A model generated the notes under the pieces. That model was given only the letters and a program-made list of their open reading frames with translations. It did not search any database and was not told the origin of the DNA. This document shows positions 1 to 8,192 of a stretch of 64,000 nucleotides of DNA, one piece after another. The position numbers and the translations under genes are program-made. The stretch covers positions 9,132-73,131 of the forward strand of contig DATATB010000117.1 of NCBI GenBank assembly GCA_036268995.1. The letters run 5' to 3'. Position 1 is the first letter of the stretch. Each line of letters opens with the position of its first letter. Source of the DNA: DATATB01 sp036268995. Its GTDB lineage: Bacteria > Planctomycetota > Planctomycetia > Pirellulales > PNKZ01.

Positions 1-582
1 CAACAGCGGCACCGTGGCCCACCAGGGCGCGTGGGTCGAGTCGGCCAACGACGATTCGACGGCGGCCCAACCGCCGACCAGCAAGACCGCGAACGCCAGC
101 ATGTGCAGCAGGTAGACGCGCGTCGGCCGGCCCCGGTTGACAAGTTCCACGTACGGCGGCACGGTGCCCACGATCAGCAGCACAATCAGTGGCCAGGGCT
201 CTTTGCAACTGAAGGTGGCCAGCCGCGTCGCTTCGGCCGCCAGCGACCACGAGAACGAAAACCGCCGCATGTGGGTTCGCGCCGTGGCCAGCGCCGTCAG
301 AAAGTGCAACAAGGCCACGAGCGGGATCAGCGGCGCATTGAGATCGTCCAAGGCAAATAATTGCCGGCCGAAAAGCCAAGGCTGTACGCTCCAGCGATCA
401 AGCGACGAGATGCCCAGATCGAAGCCGATCCAGGCCAGCACCGAGCAGGCGAATGACAGACCGGTCAGCGCCAGGCCCCAGCGATAGGCCCGCTCCGGGT
501 CGCGCAGGCGGCTCACCAGCGGCGAGCCGACCAACGACACGATCATTGCCAACTCGAGCCAGGGTAGCTGCCAGGCGTTCAT
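1..582 (-). CDS. Proton-conducting membrane subunit (NuoM/NuoN-like), partial
   Basis: The first 194 codons of a membrane protein that runs off the left edge. The start ATG (580-582) overlaps the stop of the upstream dabB-like gene as ATGA, so the two are translationally coupled. The translation begins MNAWQLPWLELAMIVSLVGS and shows hydrophobic helices near residues 8-20, 36-52, 93-105 and 138-150. A motif around LDDLNAPLIPLVALLHF resembles the early region of NuoM- or MrpD-type antiporter-like subunits. Its place behind a NuoL-like gene and dabA suggests a second proton-channel subunit of the DAB complex. The diagnostic lysine and glutamate helices would lie mostly beyond the window, so the exact family (NuoM or NuoN) is open. 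Confidence 0.7.
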   Translation of the reverse strand, partial: MNAWQLPWLELAMIVSLVGSPLVSRLRDPERAYRWGLALTGLSFACSVLAWIGFDLGISSLDRWSVQPWLFGRQLFALDDLNAPLIPLVALLHFLTALATARTHMRRFSFSWSLAAEATRLATFSCKEPWPLIVLLIVGTVPPYVELVNRGRPTRVYLLHMLAFAVLLVGGWAAVESSLADSTHAPWWATVPLL

Positions 583-1964
583 GTAAGTTCTTCAATCGTG
601 ACGAAGTGCGGCTTGACCTGGTCGGACTCACGCGACGCTTCGCCGGCGAGGAAGTCGGTCCAACGGCGTTCCAGCGCATCGCATCGCTGGAGCACTTTGA
701 CCAGCGGCATGACGGTGTAGTCCAGCAGCAGGGCATCCAGATAGCCGCGCTCCAGGGCCCAGCGGTAGATCCACGCGTGCCGGCCGCCGACCAGGCGGCT
801 CCAAGGCGAATCGGTGCGCGGCAGCCGCTCGCCGATCGCGTTCTCCAGCGTGCGGTAGTCCCGCAACAACGTGGGTGCCCGCACAAATTGCAGCGTCCGC
901 AGGCAAGCATGCCCCAGCAGATGGATCAAGGCAATGTAGCGCAGCCCCAGGCCGATTTCGGCCACGATGATGCCCACCTGCGACAACGAGGCGAAGCTGA
1001 GCGCCGATTTAATGTCCGTTTGCACGCTGGAGGCCAGGTACGCGGACACGGCCGTCGCCAGCCCCACGATCACCACGATCGCGCACAGCAACAGCGAACG
1101 TTCGAGCAGTGGGCTGACCCGCAACAGCAGGAACGCGCCCAGATGCACCGACAACGCGCCGTAGAACACGGCGCTCGAGGGGGTCGGTCCCTCCATGGCC
1201 CGTGGCAGCCAGCCGGAAAACGGCACCAGCGCCGATTTGCCGGCCGCGGCCACCAGCAAGAGCAAACCCACGACGAAGGCGTCGTGGACGGCGATGGTCG
1301 AGTACTCGTCGGGCCAGAGTCCGTGGCCCAGCAACTGGTCGAAATCGCCTTCTCCGGTCAAGCGGTGCATGGCCACGGCGGCCAGGAGCAGCGCGGCGTC
1401 GGAGAAGCGATAGACGACCCACACCCACAGCCCGTTGCGCGCCGGCGCGGCACGTTCCTGGAAAAAAGCCACCAGCAGTGCGGAGGACAGGCCGACGAAT
1501 TCCCAGCCGGCGAACAGCGTCTCCACGGTCCCGGCCAGCGACGTGAGGATCATGCCCAGCAAGAAGATCGCGTACAACACGAAGAACCGATCGAAGCCCC
1601 GCTCGCGGTGCATGTAACGGCTGGCAAATGCGCCGATCGTGCCCGACAGCATGTACGACAAGATCGCAAACGGCACCGACAGCCGATCGAAGACGAACTT
1701 GAACGAAAAGTGATAGCCGGGAATCGCCACCCAATCGCCCAATTCGATGGCAATGTGCCGATTGTCGGTGCAGAGCATGATTGCCAACACGACGAGCGCT
1801 GCCAGCAGGCCGAAGACAATCGCGGCGGACACCAACCGCGTCGTGGTCTCCTCGGCCAGCTTCAGGCTCAGCAGCGCCGAAACTCCTAGCACGATCGTCA
1901 ACACCGCCGGGCTGACAACGACGACCAGGCCCAAGAACTTGATCCATGTCTCGAAGTCGGGCAT
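579..1964 (-). CDS. dabB: NuoL-like proton-conducting subunit of a DAB inorganic-carbon pump
   Basis: A 461-residue polytopic membrane protein of the NuoL/MrpA (Proton_antipo_M) family. Residues typical of proton channels are visible: Glu155 in GWEFVGLSS, Lys243 in AAGKSALVPFSGWLP and Lys319 in QTDIKSALSFASLSQ. A His-rich helix (IHLLGHACLRTLQF) lies near residue 350. The gene starts 58 bp after dabA on the same strand and overlaps the next antiporter-like gene by 4 bp. Next to DabA-type proteins, a NuoL homologue acts as DabB, the membrane partner that is thought to couple cation flow to CO2 hydration. It is shorter than many NuoL proteins (about 600) because the long C-terminal extension is absent, as is usual for DabB. 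Confidence 0.85.
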   Translation of the reverse strand: MPDFETWIKFLGLVVVVSPAVLTIVLGVSALLSLKLAEETTTRLVSAAIVFGLLAALVVLAIMLCTDNRHIAIELGDWVAIPGYHFSFKFVFDRLSVPFAILSYMLSGTIGAFASRYMHRERGFDRFFVLYAIFLLGMILTSLAGTVETLFAGWEFVGLSSALLVAFFQERAAPARNGLWVWVVYRFSDAALLLAAVAMHRLTGEGDFDQLLGHGLWPDEYSTIAVHDAFVVGLLLLVAAAGKSALVPFSGWLPRAMEGPTPSSAVFYGALSVHLGAFLLLRVSPLLERSLLLCAIVVIVGLATAVSAYLASSVQTDIKSALSFASLSQVGIIVAEIGLGLRYIALIHLLGHACLRTLQFVRAPTLLRDYRTLENAIGERLPRTDSPWSRLVGGRHAWIYRWALERGYLDALLLDYTVMPLVKVLQRCDALERRWTDFLAGEASRESDQVKPHFVTIEELT

Positions 1965-2022
1965 CGCTCGTGTTCTTTTCGAAGTTGGAAACGACCTGGA
2001 ATTTTCGCCGGCCTATCGGCAC

Positions 2023-5000
2023 TTACCGCGATTCGATCTCGGCAAACTCCAGGTGATCGCGCCAGCCACGATACCAGTCGGCCGACGAAGCCGCCTGGGG
2101 CAGCACCGTCGACTGCGGCTCGTAGGGCCGGAACTGGCCGTTTTGATAGACGGAAATCGCGCGCGTCTCGGGATCAATCAGCGTCAGCAGCACCCAGCCA
2201 TTGCGGCTCAAGCGGGCGATCATCTCGTTGCGGTCCATGACCGACTGCATGCGCTCGGCAGTCGTCTCCAGAACGAATAACGAACGGACCGGCTCGTGGA
2301 TTTCGACCATCTGCCACGGCAGCCCAGTGCGCAGGTCGCTCGCCGCGCCGTCCATCACGCCCAACAGGGCGGCCAGGTTGTGCGGCAGTTTCGTGCCGCA
2401 GCCGAAGCCGGTGTTGTCGACGTACGAAAAGTAGTATTCCAGGTTGATGCCTGAACAGACCGGAAACACGGCTCCCAGCAGCCGCATCAGGATCGTGCAG
2501 TTAGCATCGTCCTGCGTCGGATCGTAGGACGCCAGAAACGCACGGCGATCCAAGAACAGTCCGCGCGTCCACTCCCGCCGGCCGACGATCGTAATGGCGT
2601 TGGTGGCGTGTCCAAATTCAGGCCGTGTTTCGGCCAAGTCTTCGGCCCGCTGTTCCACGTGCTCGAGCGCCGCCGCAAACGACAGCGTCAGCGGCGCCGA
2701 CATAAACCGACGGCAGCGCTCGTGGGCGTTGCGAGCGCGGGTCTGGTCGAGGGCCTCGCGCGCGTATGCAAAGTCGGCGGCGTGCGACGCTGGGATGCGA
2801 TCCAGGTCGGCGAAAGTCACTGAGTCGTCGCAAGTGTTGTGGTATCCGCCGACGAACACGGTGTCGTCCGGCACGATCAGCCCGTCGCCGGCGAGCCGCT
2901 GGCGAACGCGCGGATCGTTGAGCACCTGCGCCATGGCGCGGGCATTGGGGCCGCCGGGGGAACCGCCGCAGGCGCCGCAGTCGTGCGCCGACTCATGCGG
3001 ATTATTGAGGCTCGCGGAGCCGTGACCGAGCAGGACCACCAGCCGGGCGAAACCGCTGGTCAATCCAATGTCGCGCAGCAATCGCCCGCCGGCATCGGTC
3101 ATTTCGTCGAGGTTATAGCCCACGTGGCCGTTTTCGCTGCCGGGGGTCGGCTGGCTGCGTTCCAGCCGCAGCCGGGTGGCGACCGGCACCTGCACGATGC
3201 GGCCGAAGAGTTGCCGAATTTGAGCGGTCAGCCGCGGAAATAAGATGCGGGCCACCAGGGGGAACGAAGCCAGCACGCCGACCAACCCGGTGAGCACGGC
3301 GCCTCCGGCGAACGTGCGGCTGCCGACGTGAATGCGGTGCGAGGCCGTGCCCAGCGCGCGGCGCGTGCGCGTCCGGCGGCGAAAGATCTCCTCGGCGTCG
3401 TCGGCGACTTCTTCGGTTACCCAATGCTGCGGGCGCATCACGGCTGGACACAGCGGCACAAAATGCGCCTCGGCCGCTCCCCGGTAGTACATGGCCACGT
3501 TATAAAAGCCGGCCGCTCCGAACGTCTCGACGTCCGGGGCAATTTCTTCCAGGTGCCGGCGGAACGACTCTTCACGCTCGTCGAGGCAGCAGCTCACTTG
3601 AAAGCGCGGCGCCGCCGGCCGGCCGGTCTTGCGCCGGGCGTGCAAGGTAATGGCGTCGAGCGTCTGCGTCGTAAACCGCTTCTCGTAAGCCAAATGGAAG
3701 ATTCGCCGCCGCTCCAAGCCATTGAAAGTTTCGATCTCGCGGACGATCGTCGCCCACTGGTCAAGGTCGAGCCGGTACAGCACGTCGGGCGACAGCCCCA
3801 CGATCTGCGCCAACTGAAACACCTGGAATGCTCGCTGCTCGACGCTCGGCGGCCAATGTTTTTCCAGCCGCGGCCGGAACGCGGCGCGCATCTGGTTCAG
3901 CGGCCCGCGATACTCCAGGTTCTCGCGAGCGACGTGGGCCACGGCGAAGCGGTCGAGGATCAGCCGCACGGCGACAAAATCGATCATGCTGCCCGGCGGC
4001 ACCGGCAACACCGCGCGATCGCCGCGCAGTTCGATCTGCGCCACCATGCCGGCCCAGCCGCGCAGGGCCAAGAGCGTGTCGGCCATGAACGCGTCCCATT
4101 CGTCGGGGCCGACGCCCAACTGTTCGAGCGACTCGCGGATCGATTCCAGCGGCCCGATGTTCTGGTCTTCCAACCGCGCCAGCTCACGCTGGAGTCCGCG
4201 CAACCAGCGGTCGGGCGGTCCGCCCGCCTGGCGATAGAGTTTGCAAAAAGACCGATAAAAACCCGCTTCGCGCCAGGGCAATGGCCAATGCGCGAGTCCC
4301 TGGTCCAGAAACGCGGCCGTCAGCGGAATGAGCTTCGAGTGCACCAGCCAATCGGCATCGACGCCGGTCGCCTCGAACAGCAAATCGCGATGCCGGCGGC
4401 TGGGCGTGGGCGGCATCGTGAACTGGGGCAGCTCACGCACGCCCTCGCAGCACACGCGCCACAGAGCCTGCAGCGCAAAGCCCTCCCACTCTTCTTCGCT
4501 CCACTCTTCCATAGCCGACTCGCCGAAGCGGTCGATCAGTTCGGCCAGGCTGTCCGACACGCCGCCGTGCTCGCACTGCTGGTCGGAGCGGCCGGCGGCC
4601 GACTCGGCGCCGCGGCGGAGATCCCGCATCACCCAATGACGCGTCTCCGAAATCAGCCGGGCACGGACGGCCGACGAGGCTTCGGGCCGCACGCGCCGCA
4701 TGGCATTGGCCTCGGCCACGTACCACACCAACTCGACGGTCGGCCCCGTGAGCAGCGGATACTGCAGCATCGCCAGCCGCAGATCGAGCCGCGTCTCGAA
4801 ACAAGGCAACGGCTCCCAGGCATCGGCGCCCAAGTCCTGTTCGAGCACGGACTGCAAATCGGCAAAGCGAATCCGCCCGCGCCGCAGGGCATCGCGGTAG
4901 CGATCTTCCGAGAGGTACGGATGGCAGCCGAAAATATGGCCGCCCTGCTTGACCGCCTCAGTGAATTCCAGGTCTTCCAGCGCGTGCAGCGTGTTGTGAT

Positions 5001-5136
5001 GGATGAAGACCGTGATCGGGCCTTGCGCCGGCAGCAGGTGCGCGGCATGCTCGATGCACTGGGCCAGTTCGCGGAGCCGCACGTCGCCAATGTCCGGCTG
5101 CATGGTGCCAGCCTGCTGAGTACTCGACGCGTTCAT
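2023..5136 (-). CDS. dabA: DabA-type inorganic carbon transporter subunit (DUF2309)
   Basis: A 1037-residue DUF2309/UPF0753 protein, the cytoplasmic beta-carbonic-anhydrase-like half of the DAB (DabAB) pump that accumulates bicarbonate at the expense of membrane potential. The four expected zinc ligands are visible: Cys517 and Asp519 in SCCLDEREESF, and His705 and Cys720 in LLGHGS...HDCGACGG. The His-Cys spacing of 15 equals that of the characterised Halothiobacillus DabA. The N-terminal motif TVFIHHNTLHALEDLEF is also characteristic of the family. The gene lies 35 bp after pntB and 58 bp before the dabB-like gene, so one transcript from pntA to the NuoM-like gene is likely. The start at MNASSTQQAG is the first ATG of the frame. 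Confidence 0.93.
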   Translation of the reverse strand: MNASSTQQAGTMQPDIGDVRLRELAQCIEHAAHLLPAQGPITVFIHHNTLHALEDLEFTEAVKQGGHIFGCHPYLSEDRYRDALRRGRIRFADLQSVLEQDLGADAWEPLPCFETRLDLRLAMLQYPLLTGPTVELVWYVAEANAMRRVRPEASSAVRARLISETRHWVMRDLRRGAESAAGRSDQQCEHGGVSDSLAELIDRFGESAMEEWSEEEWEGFALQALWRVCCEGVRELPQFTMPPTPSRRHRDLLFEATGVDADWLVHSKLIPLTAAFLDQGLAHWPLPWREAGFYRSFCKLYRQAGGPPDRWLRGLQRELARLEDQNIGPLESIRESLEQLGVGPDEWDAFMADTLLALRGWAGMVAQIELRGDRAVLPVPPGSMIDFVAVRLILDRFAVAHVARENLEYRGPLNQMRAAFRPRLEKHWPPSVEQRAFQVFQLAQIVGLSPDVLYRLDLDQWATIVREIETFNGLERRRIFHLAYEKRFTTQTLDAITLHARRKTGRPAAPRFQVSCCLDEREESFRRHLEEIAPDVETFGAAGFYNVAMYYRGAAEAHFVPLCPAVMRPQHWVTEEVADDAEEIFRRRTRTRRALGTASHRIHVGSRTFAGGAVLTGLVGVLASFPLVARILFPRLTAQIRQLFGRIVQVPVATRLRLERSQPTPGSENGHVGYNLDEMTDAGGRLLRDIGLTSGFARLVVLLGHGSASLNNPHESAHDCGACGGSPGGPNARAMAQVLNDPRVRQRLAGDGLIVPDDTVFVGGYHNTCDDSVTFADLDRIPASHAADFAYAREALDQTRARNAHERCRRFMSAPLTLSFAAALEHVEQRAEDLAETRPEFGHATNAITIVGRREWTRGLFLDRRAFLASYDPTQDDANCTILMRLLGAVFPVCSGINLEYYFSYVDNTGFGCGTKLPHNLAALLGVMDGAASDLRTGLPWQMVEIHEPVRSLFVLETTAERMQSVMDRNEMIARLSRNGWVLLTLIDPETRAISVYQNGQFRPYEPQSTVLPQAASSADWYRGWRDHLEFAEIESR

Positions 5137-5171
5137 GCCCCCTGCGATTGCAGTCCCCGGGGTGCCGAAGA

Positions 5172-6593
5172 TTAAAGATTCTTAATCTCTGCCACCAATT
5201 GCCCGAGCGAAGCCTTGGCGTCGCCAAACAGCATGGCCGTGTTCGGCTGATAAAACAGCTCGTTCTCAATCCCGGCGAAGCCCGGGTTCATGCTGCGCTT
5301 GAGCACGATCACGCGTTTGGCCTGATCGACGTTCAGAATCGGCATGCCGTGAATGGGGCTGGACGGATCGTTGCGCGCCGCCGGATTCACCACGTCGTTG
5401 GCGCCGATCACCAAGGCCACGTCGGCCCGGTTGAACTCGTGGTTGATCTCGTCCATGTCGTACAGCCGGTCGTAGGGCACGTTGGCCTCGGCCAGCAGCA
5501 CGTTCATGTGCCCCGGCATGCGTCCGGCGACGGGATGGATGGCATATTTGACTTCGCCGCCCCGCTTCTCGATCAACTCGGCCAGCTCGCGCACCTGGTG
5601 CTGCGCCTGCGCCACGGCCATGCCGTAGCCCGGCACCACGATCACGCTGCGAGCGTAGGCCAATTGCATGGCGGCATCTTCGGCCGTGAGCGATTGCACC
5701 GACAAGCCGGCCGACGAAGCGGTCGTCGCGGCCGTGGCCTCGCCGCCGCCAAAGGCGCCGAACAGCACGTTCGAGAACGAGCGGTTCATGGCCTTGCTCA
5801 TCAGGATCGAGAGCAAAAATCCGCTGGCGCCATCCAGGGCGCCGGCGATGATCAGCACGTTGTTGCCGATGGCAAAACCCGTGGCCGACGAGGCCAACCC
5901 GGCGTAGGAATTCAGCAGCGAAATCACGACCGGCATGTCGGCCCCGCCGATGGGCAGCACGATCAGCACGCCCACGGCCAGCCCGACCAGCACCATCAGA
6001 TAGAACGCCGCTTGCGCGCCGGGATTGATGATCAGAAAAACAAACAGGATGAAGGCCAGTACAAACAGGCCGATATTCGACTGGTTCTGGAACTTGTAGG
6101 TCATGGGCCGGCTGGGAACAAAGCCCTGCAGCTTGCCGAAGGCCATGAAGCTGCCGGTGATCGTCAGCGAGCCGAACATGACCTCGAAACCCAGCGCGGC
6201 CATTTCTTCGCCGCTCAAATGCACGGGGTGATATTGGGCGATGCCCACTTGCAGCACGCGATCGTGATATTCGGCGATGCCCACGAGCGTGGCTGCCAGC
6301 GCGCCGAAGGCATGGCTGATGGCGGTTCGCTGCGGAATGGCGGTCATCGGCATCCAGATCGAGATGGCTGCGCCCACGATCGAGCCGACAACCAGGCCGA
6401 TGATGATCCACGTGGGCGTGACGATATCATGGTGCAGCAGCGTGCCGAGGATGGCCACCAGCATGCCCACCGCGGCGTACTGCATGCCGCGCCGGGCACG
6501 ATCCGGCCGGGTGAGGCCGCGAATGCCGAGAATAAAGAGCACGGAGGCCGCCAGGTAGGCCGCCTGGATCAGGTACTCGATGGATCCCTGCAT
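5172..6593 (-). CDS. pntB: NAD(P) transhydrogenase subunit beta
   Basis: A 473-residue protein matching the beta subunit of proton-translocating transhydrogenase, which makes NADPH from NADH using proton-motive force. About eight or nine membrane helices occupy residues 5-270. Domain III (NADP binding) follows at about 290-473, with the fingerprint GYGMAVAQA at 322-330, the loop HPVAGRMPGHMNV from 353 and IGANDVVNPAA from 396. Length and order are normal for PntB. It begins 2 bp after the pntA C-terminal gene, so the two are coupled, and is followed after 35 bp by dabA. See the separate finding on the missing NAD-binding subunit. Confidence 0.95.
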   Translation of the reverse strand: MQGSIEYLIQAAYLAASVLFILGIRGLTRPDRARRGMQYAAVGMLVAILGTLLHHDIVTPTWIIIGLVVGSIVGAAISIWMPMTAIPQRTAISHAFGALAATLVGIAEYHDRVLQVGIAQYHPVHLSGEEMAALGFEVMFGSLTITGSFMAFGKLQGFVPSRPMTYKFQNQSNIGLFVLAFILFVFLIINPGAQAAFYLMVLVGLAVGVLIVLPIGGADMPVVISLLNSYAGLASSATGFAIGNNVLIIAGALDGASGFLLSILMSKAMNRSFSNVLFGAFGGGEATAATTASSAGLSVQSLTAEDAAMQLAYARSVIVVPGYGMAVAQAQHQVRELAELIEKRGGEVKYAIHPVAGRMPGHMNVLLAEANVPYDRLYDMDEINHEFNRADVALVIGANDVVNPAARNDPSSPIHGMPILNVDQAKRVIVLKRSMNPGFAGIENELFYQPNTAMLFGDAKASLGQLVAEIKNL

Positions 6594-6595
6594 CG

Positions 6596-6895
6596 TTATT
6601 TTCCGTCCTGGCGCTTGAACATCTTTAGCATGCGGTCGGTAATCATGAACCCGCCCACGACGTTGATCGTGGCGGCCGTGACGGCCACCATGCCCAAAAA
6701 CGTGCTGATGCCGCTGAAATGTCCGCCGGCCACGACCAGCGAGCCGACCAGCGAGATGCCCGAAATGGCATTGGTCGCCGACATGAGCGGCGTGTGCAGC
6801 AGCGGCGGCACCCGCGTGATGAGCTGAAATCCCAAGAACCCGGCCAGCACGAAAACGTACAACTCGAGGACCGTGGTCATGGCTTCAGTAGACAT
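6596..6895 (-). CDS. pntAB: NAD(P) transhydrogenase alpha subunit, membrane part (PntAB / PntA2)
   Basis: A 99-residue protein equal to the C-terminal membrane segment of PntA, encoded separately as in three-subunit transhydrogenases. It has three hydrophobic helices (about 10-27, 43-61 and 65-82) and family motifs GFQLITRVPPLLHTPLMSATNAISG and TINVVGGFMITDRMLKMF, read in part. I chose ATG 6893-6895 (MSTEAMTTVLEL); a longer frame adds 29 charged, unconserved residues, and ATG 6878-6880 is an alternative. Neither the NAD-binding PntAA gene nor any remnant of it lies upstream; the next gene is divergent. The 260 bp up to that gene should hold the operon promoter. Confidence 0.9.
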   Translation of the reverse strand: MSTEAMTTVLELYVFVLAGFLGFQLITRVPPLLHTPLMSATNAISGISLVGSLVVAGGHFSGISTFLGMVAVTAATINVVGGFMITDRMLKMFKRQDGK

Positions 6896-7074
6896 GGGCG
6901 TTCGCTCGCAGGGTCCGGATCTGGCCATTGGGAAGCACGTTGATCGATGCCGAAATGTAATCTTCCCGCGAAACACTGACAAGTCGCCGCGGCAAGAACG
7001 GCCGATGACGTGCGCTCTTCTGCATGCCTCTGTGTCCCTGTGGCTTTCTTTCTTTTTTCCGCAATTTCAGTCTG

Positions 7075-7104
7075 TTGCCAACAGCCGCGGGCTGGTTGCA
7101 TAAT
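7075..7104 (+). promoter_or_regulatory. Possible sigma70-type promoter of the quinone oxidoreductase gene
   Basis: TTGCCA (7075-7080) and CATAAT (7099-7104) are 18 bp apart and lie 51 bp before the start codon of the gene at 7156. A small hairpin, AGCCGG-TTCGG-CCGGCT, follows just downstream (about 7106-7122). This is a pattern match by eye only; planctomycete promoters are poorly conserved. Confidence 0.3.
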
Positions 7105-7155
7105 TCAGCCGGTTCGGCCGGCTTCGATTTCAGCACAGTTTAAAAGGGCTCGCCC

Positions 7156-8145
7156 ATGAAGGCCGCGTACATCGATCAACCAGGTCCTCCGGAAAGCATC
7201 GTTTACGGCGATCTGCCCAAGCCGCAGCCGCATGGCGCCGAAGTGCTGGTGCGCGTAGCGGCCGTGGCCGTCAATCCGATCGACACGTACGTCCGCGCCG
7301 GCGCCGTCAAGATGGAACTACCGCGGCCGTTTGTCGTCGGCTGCGATCTGGCCGGCGTGGTCGAGGCCGGGCCGGCCAGCATGCGCTATCCGGTCGGCAC
7401 GCGCGTCTGGGGCAGCAACCAGGGCCTGCTGGGCCGGCAAGGCAGCTTTGCCGAATATGCCGCGGTGGACGATGCCTGGCTGTATCCCACGCCCGACGGC
7501 GTGAGCGACGAGCAGGCCGCGGCCGGCGCGCTGGTCGGCATTACCGCGCACTTGGGCCTGTTCCAGCGAGCGCGGCTCGAGTCGGGCGAAACGCTATTCG
7601 TCAATGGCGGCAGCGGCGGCGTGGGTTCGAGCGTCGTGCAAATGGCCAAGGCCGTCGGTGCTCGCGTGATTACCACGGCCGGCTCGCCGGAGAAGGTCCA
7701 AGCCTGTCGCGAGCTGGGTGCCGACCTGGCGATCAACTACAAGACCGAAGACGTGGACGCGGCCATCCGGCAATTCGCGCCCGGCGGCGTGAACGTCTGG
7801 TGGGAGACGCTGCGCGAGCCGAATTTCGAGCGCACCGTAGGGCTGCTGCATTTTCGCGGCCGGATGATCATCATGGCCGGCCGCGAGGCGCGGCCCACCT
7901 TTCCGGTCGGCCCGTTCTACGTGAAGGACTGCGCGCTGCACGGCTTTGCCATGTTCAACGCCCCGCCCGACGAGCAGCGCCGCGCCGCCGACGACATCAA
8001 CATCTGGCTCGCCAGCGGCAAGCTCAAGCCGCGGATCGACCGCGTGCTCCCCCTCTCCGAAACCGCCGCCGCCCATCGCCTGCAAGAAGCAGCCACCGTT
8101 CAAAAGACCGGCACCCTTTCCGGCAAAATCGTGCTCCGGCCGTAG
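7156..8145 (+). CDS. NADPH:quinone oxidoreductase-like, MDR-family dehydrogenase
   Basis: A 329-residue medium-chain dehydrogenase/reductase. The N-terminal GroES-like domain covers about 1-125 and the Rossmann domain about 126-300, with the nucleotide-binding motif NGGSGGVGSS at 150-159. The cysteine cluster of the structural zinc site in true alcohol dehydrogenases is absent, so a zinc-independent quinone oxidoreductase (QOR/zeta-crystallin type) using NADPH is likelier. The substrate cannot be deduced. The start is supported by AAAAGGG about 8 bases upstream. The gene is divergent from pntA and convergent with the NRPS-like gene, so it is probably monocistronic. Its stop codon is followed directly by a REP-like hairpin. 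Confidence 0.85.
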   Translation: MKAAYIDQPGPPESIVYGDLPKPQPHGAEVLVRVAAVAVNPIDTYVRAGAVKMELPRPFVVGCDLAGVVEAGPASMRYPVGTRVWGSNQGLLGRQGSFAEYAAVDDAWLYPTPDGVSDEQAAAGALVGITAHLGLFQRARLESGETLFVNGGSGGVGSSVVQMAKAVGARVITTAGSPEKVQACRELGADLAINYKTEDVDAAIRQFAPGGVNVWWETLREPNFERTVGLLHFRGRMIIMAGREARPTFPVGPFYVKDCALHGFAMFNAPPDEQRRAADDINIWLASGKLKPRIDRVLPLSETAAAHRLQEAATVQKTGTLSGKIVLRP

Positions 8146-8155
8146 TAGTTTGTCC

Positions 8156-8192
8156 AAAGTAACAGGCCATACGGAGTGTGCCGGCTACTTTT
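8156..8192 (-). repeat. REP-like hairpin (GTAG foot) between convergent genes
   Basis: Read on the minus strand it begins AAAAGTAG, followed by an imperfect hairpin GGCACA-CTCCG-TATGGCC and a mirrored TTACTTT. The same GTAG + GGCAYA-CTCCG design occurs twice at 54.43-54.54 kb. It fills the 45-bp gap between two convergent genes and abuts the stop codon of the minus gene. It may serve both as a REP element and as a bidirectional transcription stop. Confidence 0.6.

Noticed and set aside
3328..5175. Plus-strand open frame of 615 codons
   Set aside because: Antisense to dabA, with no recognisable domain; the minus frame carries the zinc motifs.
5148..6827. Plus-strand open frame of 559 codons
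   Set aside because: Antisense to pntB and pntAB, both clearly identified.
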